Source: CAYPXN01 sp964470915
GTDB taxonomy: Bacteria; UBA10199; JADFYH01
Length of the DNA: 52,727 nucleotides
Direction of reading: 5' to 3'
Assembly: GCA_964470915.1 (NCBI GenBank)
Contig: CAYYEM010000010.1
Span: forward strand, 1 to 52,727
In this document: positions 1 to 8,421 of the stretch, piece by piece
Position numbering within the stretch: the first letter of the stretch is position 1
Layout: every line of letters starts with the position of its first letter
Notes under the pieces: generated by a model
What the model was told of the DNA's origin: nothing
Seen by the model: the letters and a program-made list of their open reading frames with translations, nothing else
Database searches by the model: none
Made by a program: the position numbers and the translations under genes

Positions 1-1
1 C

Positions 2-37
2 TTGGTTTTATTCTGGAGCATTCGTCGCAAGAAGTAG
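2..37 (+). CDS. 3' end of a C-terminally membrane-anchored protein (partial)
   Basis: Only the last eleven codons and a TAG are in the window, reading LVLFWSIRRKK. A hydrophobic stretch with tryptophan followed by a basic tail is the same ending as in the next gene downstream (ASLGVFWGLRIRK). I infer that an upstream relative, or at least a protein with the same kind of tail anchor, ends here. An intrinsic terminator follows about 25 bases later, which fits a gene end. The fragment is too short to assign function, and one other frame also stays open here, so confidence is moderate. Confidence 0.45.
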   Translation: MVLFWSIRRKK

Positions 38-53
38 TAAAGTAATTATTGAT

Positions 54-90
54 TCAAAAAAAGCCCCGTTTCACGGGGCTTTTTTTTGTT
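54..90 (+). terminator. Rho-independent terminator
   Basis: A perfect 9-bp stem (AAGCCCCGT at 61-69 with ACGGGGCTT at 73-81) has a 3-base loop and is followed by a run of eight T. It lies just after the partial gene ending at 37 and separates it from the next promoter. Confidence 0.93.
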
Positions 91-103
91 AGCTATGTTT
101 TAA

Positions 104-133
104 TTGACCAATTCTTTTTTGATTCGGTAGAAT
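104..133 (+). promoter_or_regulatory. Sigma-70-type promoter for the VCBS-repeat gene
   Basis: TTGACC at 104-109 and TAGAAT at 128-133 are separated by 18 bases. This is close to the housekeeping consensus and lies between the terminator and the start at 176. AGGAG at 167-171 is a good ribosome binding site for that start. Confidence 0.6.
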
Positions 134-175
134 AATGAGCGGCCTTTTATTCCATTTTTAATTTTAGGAGAAAGT

Positions 176-1975
176 ATGATCAAAAAGATATCTCTTCTGC
201 TCTTTGTTTTGAGTTTGTTTTTATCAGGAAATGCCAAGGCTCAAATGTTTCAAAATAGCAATGTGGCTTGTGAAGTAAGGGAGGTTTCATTAGCTTCTAC
301 AGCAAATAGTGTGACTTGTAGAAGTTATTCTGAGATTGCAGATTTTGATTCGAATACTTACGCCGATTGCGTGGTGGAAGAGGCGGATTGGAACACTATC
401 GGTGAAGAAAATGTGGGAATTTTAATTAATAATGGCAGTGGTTCTGTCTGTGGGTCTGGGGCTGGTCAGTTTGCGACAGCTGTGAATTATGAAGAAGATA
501 ATACTTCGAGCGGCACAAATGGGATTGCTACTGCGATAGCAGGACCCTTATCCCCCGGTGCTAGGAGTTCTATTTTTGTTCCCTATACAAACGGTGGATC
601 TACATCGATGATCGCTTTTGATACTCCCAATGCCAGTGGTATTTTTCCCGAGAGTGAGTCCTATGTGACAGGGCTTTTTGGAATTTTCGGCAATGGATTT
701 GCTTCAGATGTAACCAATCGCTCAACAGCTATGTTTGATTGCAATAACGACAACTATCAGGATGTTTTTATGCTAGGGATGGTATCCTCTGCAGTTTTAT
801 CAACAGATGTTGTTGTCGTCGATGTGCTTGTCAACGATCAAGCGGGTTCTTTTACTTTAACTTCTCAAGCTAGCGTCCTTAATGTGACAGGAGCGAGCGG
901 ATCCACAGCTTCTATTGCCGTAGGTGATTTTAATAATGATGGAATTCCTGATCTTGCCTCTGCGGTGGATACAAAAAATGGAGCGGTAGATCCTCAAATT
1001 GTAACCTGTATTAATGATGGGGTCTGCGGATTTACTTGTACTTCTGTTATTAACTTAGTGACGGAGCACTCAGGTTCTTCAGCGTTAGATATTAACATTC
1101 CAACAATTGCGGCGGGTGATTTTGATGGAGATGAAATTGATGATTTGGTTGTGGGGGTGAGAGACACTCAAGCTGCAAATCCTTTTGTTGGATTGGATTA
1201 TTACATCAATCAGGGCAGTAATACTTATGCTTCTCGTAGTCCAGTGACAGTGACAAATACTAATACTAATATTCCAGATAATATTACGACAGGTTATTTT
1301 AATAATGATGATGTGTTAGATGTAGCTGGTACTTTATTGGGTGATAATCCAGTTTCAGGTACTGTGCAGGTGGTTACATCAAATGGTGAAGGTGGATTTA
1401 ACACAGCTTTAGAGCTTAATTTCACTACAGATCCAACAACAGATATTGTTGATCAGGCATGGGGGTTGGATGCGGCCAATTTTGATCAACAAGGTTGCGA
1501 TGATATTATTGCTTTGGGAACTGGCAATGCTACTCGTAATGCCTATCTATTCATGAACACAGTGGAAACTTTGACGGTGAGTGCAGGCACTAGCCAAACA
1601 GTAGAGTCTTCTTCAGTACAGTTAACAGGAACTTGTTCTTTAAATCCTGAAGATACTACTACCACCGCATCCTCTATTGTACCTACATGGACAGTGCTGA
1701 GTGGGCCTGCAGGAGGAAGCTTTAACAATGCAAACTCACTAACCCCCATCTTTACAGCGAGCAATTCCGGTGATTATGTTTTTCAATTAAGTTGTGTAAG
1801 TCGTTGTGTCGCAGCGACGACTTCGACAGTCAATGTAAGAATGACTTTTTTACTGCTAGAAGGGCAAAAAATTTGCTCCTTTGACCCCTTTGCGATTGCC
1901 TCTTTTTCGTGGACGGGTATCTTAATGATGTTTGCTTCATTGGGAGTGTTTTGGGGGCTTCGTATTAGAAAATAA
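176..1975 (+). CDS. Secreted FG-GAP/VCBS-repeat protein with C-terminal membrane anchor
   Basis: This 599-residue protein is probably exported and surface-attached. Residues 1-23 form a signal peptide (MIKK, a hydrophobic core, then AKA-Q). Calcium-loop-like repeats of the FG-GAP/VCBS type (D-F-N-N-D-G-x-x-D) are visible near residues 56, 188, 250, 315, 375 and 435, which suggests an integrin-like beta-propeller. A region near 465-560 looks like an Ig/PKD-type fold. The last 24 residues are a hydrophobic helix with tryptophans followed by RIRK, like a sorting or retention anchor, but no PEP or LPXTG motif is visible. The gene stands alone between two terminators with its own promoter. In this family such propellers usually act in adhesion or ligand binding; the actual ligand is unknown. 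Confidence 0.8.
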   Translation: MIKKISLLLFVLSLFLSGNAKAQMFQNSNVACEVREVSLASTANSVTCRSYSEIADFDSNTYADCVVEEADWNTIGEENVGILINNGSGSVCGSGAGQFATAVNYEEDNTSSGTNGIATAIAGPLSPGARSSIFVPYTNGGSTSMIAFDTPNASGIFPESESYVTGLFGIFGNGFASDVTNRSTAMFDCNNDNYQDVFMLGMVSSAVLSTDVVVVDVLVNDQAGSFTLTSQASVLNVTGASGSTASIAVGDFNNDGIPDLASAVDTKNGAVDPQIVTCINDGVCGFTCTSVINLVTEHSGSSALDINIPTIAAGDFDGDEIDDLVVGVRDTQAANPFVGLDYYINQGSNTYASRSPVTVTNTNTNIPDNITTGYFNNDDVLDVAGTLLGDNPVSGTVQVVTSNGEGGFNTALELNFTTDPTTDIVDQAWGLDAANFDQQGCDDIIALGTGNATRNAYLFMNTVETLTVSAGTSQTVESSSVQLTGTCSLNPEDTTTTASSIVPTWTVLSGPAGGSFNNANSLTPIFTASNSGDYVFQLSCVSRCVAATTSTVNVRMTFLLLEGQKICSFDPFAIASFSWTGILMMFASLGVFWGLRIRK

Positions 1976-1994
1976 GTGAATTTTTCGTGATTTT

Positions 1995-2028
1995 AAAAGG
2001 CGTCTTCCCTCGGGTAGGCGCCTTTTTT
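1995..2028 (+). terminator. Rho-independent terminator
   Basis: AAAAGGCG (1995-2002) pairs with CGCCTTTT (2019-2026), with a small inner CCC/GGG stem and a T run. It closes the VCBS-repeat gene. Confidence 0.85.
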
Positions 2029-2048
2029 ATGCCTATATTTCTGCCTAC

Positions 2049-2077
2049 TTGACAGGGAAGAGCCCTTGTTGTACCTA
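2049..2077 (+). promoter_or_regulatory. Probable promoter for rpmF-acpP
   Basis: A perfect TTGACA at 2049-2054 is followed after 17 bases by TACCTA at 2072-2077, a weak -10. It lies upstream of rpmF and right after a terminator, so a promoter is expected here. Confidence 0.5.
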
Positions 2078-2117
2078 GGGTAGCCTTTGTTAAAATTGAT
2101 CAAAAAGGAAGGTTATT

Positions 2118-2297
2118 GTGCCAGTTCCCAAGAGAAAAACCAGCAAATCTCGTCGAGACATGCGAAGAGCAACTCATAAGTTGACTCCTCTTACCCTGAA
2201 TCCTTGTACCCGTTGTGGCTCTCCGAAATTGCCTCACCGTGTCTGTATTCATTGCGGTTATTATAAGGGTAAAGAAATTATTCCCATGGATAAATAG
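2118..2297 (+). CDS. rpmF: 50S ribosomal protein L32 (bL32)
   Basis: This 59-residue protein of the large ribosomal subunit starts with GTG, preceded by the strong Shine-Dalgarno AAGGAAGG at 2105-2112. The N-terminus (VPVPKRKTSKSRRDMRR) is the typical bL32 start. Cys30, Cys33, Cys43 and Cys46 form the two CxxC pairs of the zinc-ribbon version. The gene is short and easily missed. It sits 12 bases before acpP, a neighbour expected from the rpmF-plsX-fab gene order in many bacteria, although plsX and the fab genes are absent here. Identification is confident from sequence alone. Confidence 0.95.
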   Translation: MPVPKRKTSKSRRDMRRATHKLTPLTLNPCTRCGSPKLPHRVCIHCGYYKGKEIIPMDK

Positions 2298-2309
2298 ACG
2301 AATGTCTTT

Positions 2310-2543
2310 ATGAATATTGAAAAAAAAATAAAGCAGATTATCGCAGAACAACTCAGTATTTCCGAAGAGGAAGTAGTGAACGAAGCCAGTTTTATTGATG
2401 ATTTAGGAGCGGATTCTTTAGATATTGTCGAGCTTGTAATGGCGATGGAAGAAGAATTCGAAATGGAAATTCCTGACGAAGATGCTGAAAAGCTTCTCAC
2501 TGTTCAGGATGTTTTAGACTACGTCAAAAAGCGCACTCAGTAA
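2310..2543 (+). CDS. acpP: Acyl carrier protein
   Basis: This small, very acidic 77-residue protein carries growing acyl chains on a phosphopantetheine arm in fatty-acid synthesis. The DSL motif is present (D35-S36-L37), with Ser36 as the attachment site, in the usual position for bacterial AcpP. The helix II sequence VELVMAMEEEFEMEIPD is typical. It follows rpmF by 12 bases and is probably co-transcribed with it. No fatty-acid enzymes flank it. A dispersed palindromic repeat begins two bases after its stop. Confidence 0.96.
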   Translation: MNIEKKIKQIIAEQLSISEEEVVNEASFIDDLGADSLDIVELVMAMEEEFEMEIPDEDAEKLLTVQDVLDYVKKRTQ

Positions 2544-2544
2544 T

Positions 2545-2610
2545 CCTTCGACAAGCTCAGGATGAGCGGTCTATTTATAAACCGTTCGTGGTGAGCCTGT
2601 CGAACCATGA
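2545..2610. repeat. Dispersed REP-like palindrome, copy 1
   Basis: An imperfect palindrome has arms CCTTCGACAAGCTCAGGA... (2545-2569) and ...GTGAGCCTGTCGAACCATGA (2582-2610). The same sequence recurs at 9357-9420 and in altered form at 16712-16806. It lies between acpP and rpiB. Confidence 0.85.
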
Positions 2611-2628
2611 ATTTGGTTCGATCGACTC

Positions 2629-3071
2629 ATGAAAATAGCCATCGCTTCTGATCACGCCGGTTTCCCCCTCAAAAAAAAGATCACTGAATTTTTATCCAAA
2701 GAAAATATAACTTTTGAAGATATGGGTGTTGATAAAGTCTCTTCTGTTGATTATCCAGATTACGCTGCAAAAGTAGCTGAGGCTGTTTCATTGCAAAAAG
2801 TAGATGCTGGAATTTTAATTTGTGGCACAGGTTTAGGAATGAGTATTGCCGCAAATAAGTTTAAAGGAGTGAGAGCTGTTACGGTTTCTGATTTATATTC
2901 GGTCAGAATGGCGAAAGAACACAATAATGCGAATGTGCTCACTCTGGGTGCTCGAGTATTGGATTCTGCGAAAGCCATTCGCTTGGTAAAAACATGGTTA
3001 CAGACGCCTTATAAATCGGAACGTCATCAAAAAAGGCTTGATAAGATTGCTGCTCTGGAAGAGAAGAATTT
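2629..3071 (+). CDS. rpiB: Ribose-5-phosphate isomerase B (3' end in assembly gap)
   Basis: RpiB interconverts ribose-5-phosphate and ribulose-5-phosphate in the pentose phosphate pathway. The 147 visible residues cover almost the whole family length (about 140-155). They show the N-terminal SDHAG motif (D8, H9) and the active-site region GILICGTGLGMSIAANK with the catalytic Cys65. The stop codon falls in the following 100-N gap. The frame also continues across the gap into glyA, but this is an artefact of the gap length. No clear Shine-Dalgarno precedes the ATG, which lies 18 bases after the REP-like repeat. Ribulose-5-P is also a substrate for the riboflavin genes downstream. Confidence 0.93.
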
Positions 3072-3171
3072 NNNNNNNNNNNNNNNNNNNNNNNNNNNNN
3101 NNNNNNNNNNNNNNNNNNNNNNNNNNNNNNNNNNNNNNNNNNNNNNNNNNNNNNNNNNNNNNNNNNNNNNN
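3072..3171. other. Assembly gap (100 N)
   Basis: Exactly 100 N, the conventional spacer for a join of unknown length. It hides the end of rpiB and the ribosome binding site of glyA. Confidence 0.98.
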
Positions 3172-4455
3172 ATGTCTCTCTCAAAATACGATCCTGAAAT
3201 TGCTAAAGCCATTGAGCATGAAGCTGAAAGGCAAGAATACAAACTCGAAATGATTGCTTCTGAGAATTTTGTTTCCAGGGCAGTTATGGAAGCTGTGGGC
3301 TCGGTGATGACCAATAAGTACGCTGAAGGTTATCCTGGGAAGCGTTATTACGGCGGTTGTGAGTTTGTGGACATTGCTGAAAATGTTGCACGTGATCGAG
3401 TGAAAAAACTCTTTGGTGCCGAATATGCCAATGTGCAACCCCATTCAGGTTCCCAAGCGAATATGGGAGTTTATTTTACCTTCCTGAAACCTGGCGATAA
3501 AGTGATGGGGATGAATCTTTCTCATGGCGGACATCTCACTCATGGTTCTTCCGTAAATTTTTCAGGTCAGCTTTATAATTTTGTGGCTTATGGAGTGGAT
3601 CCAAAAACAGGTCGTATTGATTACGATCAATGTGCAGATCTTGCTAAAAAAGAGCGTCCCAAAATGATTACCGTGGGCGCTTCAGCTTATTCCAGAAACA
3701 TTGATTATAAAAAATTCCGTGAAATTGCAGATTCTGTAGGAGCGTTTTTATTTGCAGATATTGCACATCCAGCTGGTTTAATTGCCAAAAAACTTTTGAA
3801 TGATCCAATACCTCATTGTCATATTGTGACTTCAACTACTCATAAAACTTTGAGAGGACCACGGGGTGGGGTGATGCTCATGGGAAAGGATTTTGAAAAT
3901 CCTTTTGGACTTAAGGCGCCCAAATCAGGTCGGACTAAAATGATGAGTGAACTTTTGGATGCGATGATTATTCCTGGCATTCAGGGTGGCCCGCTAATGC
4001 ACGTTATTGCTGGGAAAGCCGTTGCTTTCAAAGAAGCATTGGAGCCATCCTTCGAACAATATGCCCGTCAGATTATTAAAAATGCCCAGAGTTTGGCAGA
4101 AACTTTAGTGGGTTTTGATTATCAAATCGTATCAGGTGGCACGGATAATCATTTAATGTTAATTGATTTACGTAATAAAAAAATCAATGGAAAAGAAGCT
4201 CAGGAAGCTCTTGAAGCTGCCGGCATTACCGTGAATAAAAATTCAGTGCCTTTTGATGATCAAAGTCCTTTGATTACCAGTGGTATTCGAATTGGAACTC
4301 CCGCATTGACCACACGCGGGATGAAAGAAAACGAAATGCAGCTTATAGGTAAATGGATTCATCAAGTGCTTTCAGATTCAAAAAACACGAGTTTGCATCA
4401 AAAAATTCAGGGTGAGATTTTAGAGCTATGTAAAAAGTTTCCCTTGTATGTATGA
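3172..4455 (+). CDS. glyA: Serine hydroxymethyltransferase
   Basis: GlyA is a PLP enzyme that converts serine and tetrahydrofolate to glycine and 5,10-methylene-THF, the main entry of one-carbon units. The 427-residue length is normal. The start MSLSKYDPEIAKAIEHEAERQ is typical and immediately follows the gap. Hallmarks are ENF-VS near 31, the glycine-rich YYGG at 59-62, HSGSQAN at 91-97, DIAHPAGLIA near 196, and VTSTTHKTLRGPRGG with PLP lysine K225. It is followed by nrdR after 9 bases, the usual glyA-nrdR-ribD arrangement of many proteobacteria. It links with purN, purU and folC in folate metabolism. Confidence 0.97.
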   Translation: MSLSKYDPEIAKAIEHEAERQEYKLEMIASENFVSRAVMEAVGSVMTNKYAEGYPGKRYYGGCEFVDIAENVARDRVKKLFGAEYANVQPHSGSQANMGVYFTFLKPGDKVMGMNLSHGGHLTHGSSVNFSGQLYNFVAYGVDPKTGRIDYDQCADLAKKERPKMITVGASAYSRNIDYKKFREIADSVGAFLFADIAHPAGLIAKKLLNDPIPHCHIVTSTTHKTLRGPRGGVMLMGKDFENPFGLKAPKSGRTKMMSELLDAMIIPGIQGGPLMHVIAGKAVAFKEALEPSFEQYARQIIKNAQSLAETLVGFDYQIVSGGTDNHLMLIDLRNKKINGKEAQEALEAAGITVNKNSVPFDDQSPLITSGIRIGTPALTTRGMKENEMQLIGKWIHQVLSDSKNTSLHQKIQGEILELCKKFPLYV

Positions 4456-4464
4456 TGGGGTCCT

Positions 4465-4923
4465 ATGAAATGTCCCTTTTGTGAATATATCGATACAAAA
4501 GTTATCGATTCCCGCCTGGCTAAAGAAGGGGATATTATCCGTCGTCGTCGAGAATGTGATCAGTGTCAAAAAAGATTTACCACTTATGAACGCGTCGAAG
4601 AAACACTTCCTCTGGTGGTTAAAAAGGATGGTCGGCGTGAGCCTTTTGATCGTAATAAATTGGTAAATGGTTTATTAAAAGCTTGTGAAAAACGTCCTGT
4701 TTCAATTGATGTAATTCAAAAAACAGTTGATCGTATCGAAGCACATTTGATTGAAAGGGGAGAAAAAGAAATTCCTTCTTCCGAGTTGGGCGAAGAGGTA
4801 ATGTCAGAATTGAAAAATCTGGATGATGTAGCCTATGTGCGTTTTGCTTCAGTTTATCGATCGTTTAAAGATATTGGCGAATTCATGGATTTAATCAAAG
4901 ATCACGAAAAAGCATCTTCATGA
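4465..4923 (+). CDS. nrdR: Transcriptional repressor NrdR
   Basis: NrdR is an ATP/dATP-sensing repressor of ribonucleotide reductase operons. The 152-residue length matches the family. The N-terminal zinc ribbon has C3, C6, C31 and C34, with the diagnostic RRRRECDQC. The ATP-cone follows (LVVKKDGRREPFDRNKL near residue 50, then YVRFASVYRSFKDI near 125). Its stop overlaps the ribD start in an ATGA, suggesting translational coupling. The nrd genes it should control are not in the window, and I did not find NrdR boxes here. Confidence 0.96.
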   Translation: MKCPFCEYIDTKVIDSRLAKEGDIIRRRRECDQCQKRFTTYERVEETLPLVVKKDGRREPFDRNKLVNGLLKACEKRPVSIDVIQKTVDRIEAHLIERGEKEIPSSELGEEVMSELKNLDDVAYVRFASVYRSFKDIGEFMDLIKDHEKASS

Positions 4924-6029
4924 AAAATAAATTTTCAGAACAAGATATGAGTTTTATGGAGAGAGCTATTGTCTTGGCACGAAAGGCACAGCGTGTTTCT
5001 CCCAATCCTCGTGTTGGAGCGGTGATTGTTAAAAACGGGATAATTTTAGCGGAGGCTTTTCATGGAGGTCCCGGCAAAGCTCATGCTGAAGCGGCCGCGC
5101 TCTCGAAGCTCAAAGCAAAGGCAAAAGGGGCAACGCTTTACGTTACTTTAGAGCCTTGTTGTCATACGGATAAGAAAACCCCGCCTTGTTTAGAGAGTAT
5201 TCTCAAGAGTGGAATTAAACGTGTGGTGATTGGTGTAAAAGACCCAAACCCTAAGGTGCATGGTAAGTCAATTCACTTGCTCAAAAAAAATAAAATTAAA
5301 GTAGACGTGGGATGTTTGGCTGAAGAATGCACTTTATTGATTCGAGCCTATCATAAATGGATATTAACGAAACTTCCTTGGGTCGTTTTGAAATCAGCCA
5401 TTACGCTTGATGGTAAAATTGCAACGCATCTGGGAGAAGCACATTGGATTACCGGAGAAAGTTCTCGCAAGCGTGTTCATGAAATTCGTGCTGTAGTAGA
5501 TGCTGTCATTGTGGGTTATAATACCATTTTGCAGGATGATCCTCAGCTCACGGTTCGTATGGTGAAAGGAAAAAATCCTGCGCGTGTAGTACTCGATTCT
5601 CACCTTCGATTACCTGTGATTGCAAAAGTGTTTCAAAATGCTCAAAGCATTCCTACTTTTATTGCGGCTCTCGAAAGCGAAAAAAACAATTTGAAAGTGA
5701 AAGAGCTGGGAAAAAAAGGAGTTCATTTTTTGTGGTGTACTACTAATATTCAAGGACGTGTAAACTTGGCTGATTTGTTTTCTCAATTAGGAAAGATGGA
5801 GTTTACGCGTGTATTAGTAGAAGGAGGGGCTGCCTTAGCTTCTAATTTGGTGCAACAAGGCCACGTGGATGAACTGCTGCTATTTGTTGCGCCTAAGTTG
5901 TTAGGTGGTAAAGGTCTCGATTTGTTTAGTGAATTGGTTGTAGATAAATTAGAGGAAGCTCCTCGTTTTGAAATTTCGGAAGTCATGCCCTATGGAGATG
6001 ACTTAATGATTCGACTATTCCCATCTTGA
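4920..6029 (+). CDS. ribD: Bifunctional pyrimidine deaminase/reductase RibD
   Basis: RibD performs the second and third steps of riboflavin synthesis: zinc-dependent deamination, then NADPH reduction of the ribosyl side chain. Length is 369 residues. The N-terminal deaminase domain (about 10-150) has H55-A-E57 and the zinc cysteines in LEPCCHTDKKTPPC (C80 and C90, one residue wider than the common PCxHxGRTPPC). The reductase domain (about 155-369) shows LKSAITLDGKIA and LVEGGAALASNL. It overlaps nrdR by four bases and leads the rib genes. No FMN riboswitch can fit in front of it given the overlap, and I saw none. Confidence 0.96.
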   Translation: MKNKFSEQDMSFMERAIVLARKAQRVSPNPRVGAVIVKNGIILAEAFHGGPGKAHAEAAALSKLKAKAKGATLYVTLEPCCHTDKKTPPCLESILKSGIKRVVIGVKDPNPKVHGKSIHLLKKNKIKVDVGCLAEECTLLIRAYHKWILTKLPWVVLKSAITLDGKIATHLGEAHWITGESSRKRVHEIRAVVDAVIVGYNTILQDDPQLTVRMVKGKNPARVVLDSHLRLPVIAKVFQNAQSIPTFIAALESEKNNLKVKELGKKGVHFLWCTTNIQGRVNLADLFSQLGKMEFTRVLVEGGAALASNLVQQGHVDELLLFVAPKLLGGKGLDLFSELVVDKLEEAPRFEISEVMPYGDDLMIRLFPS

Positions 6030-6063
6030 CGCTTTTCCTCTCCCCCGTTAAGGTGCCCGCCAT

Positions 6064-6663
6064 ATGTTTACCGGTATTATAGAAGGGATTGGTAGTGTTA
6101 GATCTCTTGAAAAACTTAAAAAATCTTTAAGAATTTGGATTGAAGCTCCTTTTTCACTCAACAAAGAAAAGCTTGGAGACTCCATTGCTGTCAACGGTTG
6201 CTGTTTGACGATTACAGCCAAAAAGGGAAAACAATTTGCAGCAGACATATCACCTGAAACACTTTCGAGAACTAGCTTGGGTTTTCTTAAAAAAGGCAGC
6301 GCGGTAAATCTTGAAAGAGCCCTACGATTTGGAGATAGATTGGGAGGTCATATTGTTCAGGGTCACGTGGATGGTTTGGCAAAAATTACCACTAAAAAAG
6401 AACTCAAATCTGGCAAAGAAAAATACCTCATTTTTGAGTTTGAAATAGCCCGCAACCTTAGGCCCTATCTGGTCGAGAAAGGTTCTGTTACCCTGGATGG
6501 TATTAGCTTGACGGTCAATCAATTGAAGGGTCGGGGTTTTTCAGTTTGTGTAATTCCGCATACTCAAAATCTCACGACTTTGACAGCTAAGAAGCCGGGT
6601 GATAACGTAAATATTGAAGTTGATATTTTAGCAAAGTATTTAGAACAGATTTTAAAAAGGTAG
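6064..6663 (+). CDS. ribE: Riboflavin synthase alpha subunit
   Basis: Riboflavin synthase dismutates two 6,7-dimethyl-8-ribityllumazine molecules to riboflavin. The 199-residue protein starts with the diagnostic MFTGIIEGIG and contains two lumazine-binding repeats (about 1-95 and 96-195). The first ends in SRTSLGFLKKGSAVNLERAL, and the second starts LGGHIVQGHVDG and contains SVTLDGISLTVN. It lies 34 bases after ribD and 31 bases before ribBA. The symbol ribE follows the Bacillus-type usage; E. coli calls it ribC. Confidence 0.96.
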   Translation: MFTGIIEGIGSVRSLEKLKKSLRIWIEAPFSLNKEKLGDSIAVNGCCLTITAKKGKQFAADISPETLSRTSLGFLKKGSAVNLERALRFGDRLGGHIVQGHVDGLAKITTKKELKSGKEKYLIFEFEIARNLRPYLVEKGSVTLDGISLTVNQLKGRGFSVCVIPHTQNLTTLTAKKPGDNVNIEVDILAKYLEQILKR

Positions 6664-6694
6664 AGGTAATTTGTAGTTACCCTTACAAAAAAAT

Positions 6695-7948
6695 ATGAGT
6701 CCCCAAAAAAATCCACATGAAGAACTTATTGCCCTGAACAAAAGTGTTCAGGCCGTTGAAGCAGCCCTTGAAGATTTTCGCCAAGGTAAGCAGATTATTT
6801 TGGTAGACGATGAAGATCGGGAAAATGAAGGCGATCTTACGATGGCTGCTGAAAAAGTAACGCCTGAAGCTATTAATTTTATGGCAAAAGAAGGTAGAGG
6901 TCTTATTTGTCTTACTCTTACTGAAGACAAAGTTCGAGAACTCGATTTGCCTTTAATGGTAGAACAAGGAAATAATGATTCTCCTTTTGGAACTGGTTTT
7001 ACGGTTTCGATTGATGCACGTGAGGGAATTAGTACGGGCATTTCAGCTGCAGATCGTGCTCTTACCATTCAAGTCGCTATTAAAGACGATGTAAAGCCTA
7101 ATGACTTAGTTCGGCCTGGCCATATTTTTCCTTTACGAGCCATGAAGGGGGGAGTGCTGGTGCGCACAGGTCAAACAGAAGGTTCTGTAGATTTGGCGCG
7201 TTTAGCAGGTTTAAAGCCCGCAGGAATTATTTGCGAGATTATGAATGATGACGGCAGCATGGCTCGTATGCCTGATTTGGAAGTGTTTGCTAAAAAACAT
7301 CAACTTAAAATTGTATCGGTAGCAGATATTATTCGTTATCGCTTGCGTAATGAATCTTTGGTAAAAAGAGCTTCTGAAGCAGAACTTCCCACCGAGTTTG
7401 GAAATTTTAAAATTATAGTTTTTGATAATGAAATTGATAATCGCCATCATGTTGCTCTGATTAAGGGAGATATTCAAACAGAAGATGAGGTGTTGGTGCG
7501 TGTTCATTCTGAATGCTTGACCGGAGATAGCTTTGCTTCTCTGCGTTGTGATTGTGGGCCTCAACTTCATCGAGCAATGGAAATGATTGAGAAAGAGGGT
7601 AAGGGGGTTATCCTTTACATACGTCAAGAAGGCCGAGGAATTGGTCTTATGAACAAGATTAAAGCCTATCATTTGCAACAAGAAGGTTTGGATACTGTCG
7701 AAGCCAATGAAAAATTGGGGTTCAAGCCTGATCTTCGCGATTATGGAATTGGCGCTCAAATTTTAGCGAGTTTGGGATTGAAAAAAATTCGACTCATGAC
7801 CAATAATCCCAAAAAAATTGTGGGTCTAGAGGGTTATGGTTTGGAAATTGTAGATCGTGTGTCTATAGAAATGGATCCTAATCAGTCTAATGAAGCCTAT
7901 TTGAAGGCAAAGAAAAATAAAATGGGACATTTATTGAAAAAAGTATGA
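6695..7948 (+). CDS. ribBA: Bifunctional DHBP synthase / GTP cyclohydrolase II
   Basis: A 417-residue fusion supplies both precursors of riboflavin. The N-terminal RibB part (about 20-225) makes 3,4-dihydroxy-2-butanone-4-phosphate from ribulose-5-P and has DDEDRENEGDL and RPGHIFPLRA. The C-terminal RibA part (about 230-415) opens GTP and has the zinc motif SECLTGDSFASLRCDCG with three cysteines, plus the catalytic RQEGRGIGL and LMTNNPKK. Both active sites look intact. The stop overlaps the ribH start by four bases (ATGA). The substrate of RibB is the product made by rpiB upstream. Confidence 0.97.
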   Translation: MSPQKNPHEELIALNKSVQAVEAALEDFRQGKQIILVDDEDRENEGDLTMAAEKVTPEAINFMAKEGRGLICLTLTEDKVRELDLPLMVEQGNNDSPFGTGFTVSIDAREGISTGISAADRALTIQVAIKDDVKPNDLVRPGHIFPLRAMKGGVLVRTGQTEGSVDLARLAGLKPAGIICEIMNDDGSMARMPDLEVFAKKHQLKIVSVADIIRYRLRNESLVKRASEAELPTEFGNFKIIVFDNEIDNRHHVALIKGDIQTEDEVLVRVHSECLTGDSFASLRCDCGPQLHRAMEMIEKEGKGVILYIRQEGRGIGLMNKIKAYHLQQEGLDTVEANEKLGFKPDLRDYGIGAQILASLGLKKIRLMTNNPKKIVGLEGYGLEIVDRVSIEMDPNQSNEAYLKAKKNKMGHLLKKV

Positions 7949-8421
7949 AATCTTCCAGTTTAAAATCAGATCTTAAACTTCAAAATGTAAAAGTTGCTAT
8001 TGTTTGGAGTCGATTTAATGAAGAGATTACTCGTTCCCTTCTTTCAGGAGCCCGTAGAGCGTTAGAGCAAGCGGGTTTGAAAGAAAATGAAATTGATGTT
8101 TATGAAGTTCCAGGTGCTTTTGAAGTTCCCCTGCTTGCACAAGAAATAGCAAAAACCCGCAAATATCCTGGAATCGTATGTTTGGGGGCGGTAATTAGGG
8201 GTGATACCTCTCACTTTGATTACGTTTGTCAGGCAGCGACAGAAGGTATTGTTCAAGCCCAACTTACAACGGGAGTTCCAATGGCTTTTGGAATTATTAC
8301 GACAGACACGCTGCAACAAGCGAAAGATCGAGCTGGGCCTGGAAATGATAATAAGGGTTTCGAAGCCGCTCAAGTTGTGATAGAAATGATAGATCAGTTA
8401 AAGAAGGTGAGAAATGGGTAA
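7945..8421 (+). CDS. ribH: 6,7-dimethyl-8-ribityllumazine synthase
   Basis: RibH condenses the RibD-derived pyrimidine with DHBP to give lumazine, usually in 60-subunit capsid-like shells. The 158 residues contain the family blocks VAIVWSRFNEEIT near 16, YEVPGAFEVPLLAQ near 53, GAVIRGDTSHFDYV near 82 with the catalytic histidine, and FGIITTDTLQQAKDRAG near 115. It overlaps ribBA by four bases and nusB by eight, so rib genes and nusB are coupled. Confidence 0.97.
   Translation: MKSSSLKSDLKLQNVKVAIVWSRFNEEITRSLLSGARRALEQAGLKENEIDVYEVPGAFEVPLLAQEIAKTRKYPGIVCLGAVIRGDTSHFDYVCQAATEGIVQAQLTTGVPMAFGIITTDTLQQAKDRAGPGNDNKGFEAAQVVIEMIDQLKKVRNG

Noticed and set aside
2629..4455. A single RpiB-GlyA fusion frame of 608 codons
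   Set aside because: It crosses a 100-N gap of arbitrary length. Both halves are complete or near-complete normal-length enzymes, and GlyA has its natural start right after the gap.
4900..6700. FMN riboswitch controlling the riboflavin genes
   Set aside because: ribD overlaps nrdR and the other spacers are only about 30 bases; no RFN-type conserved segments are present.
7211..7759. A 182-codon minus-strand frame inside ribBA
   Set aside because: It lies wholly within the well-supported ribBA gene, has no recognisable domain and follows the codon pattern of the plus strand.
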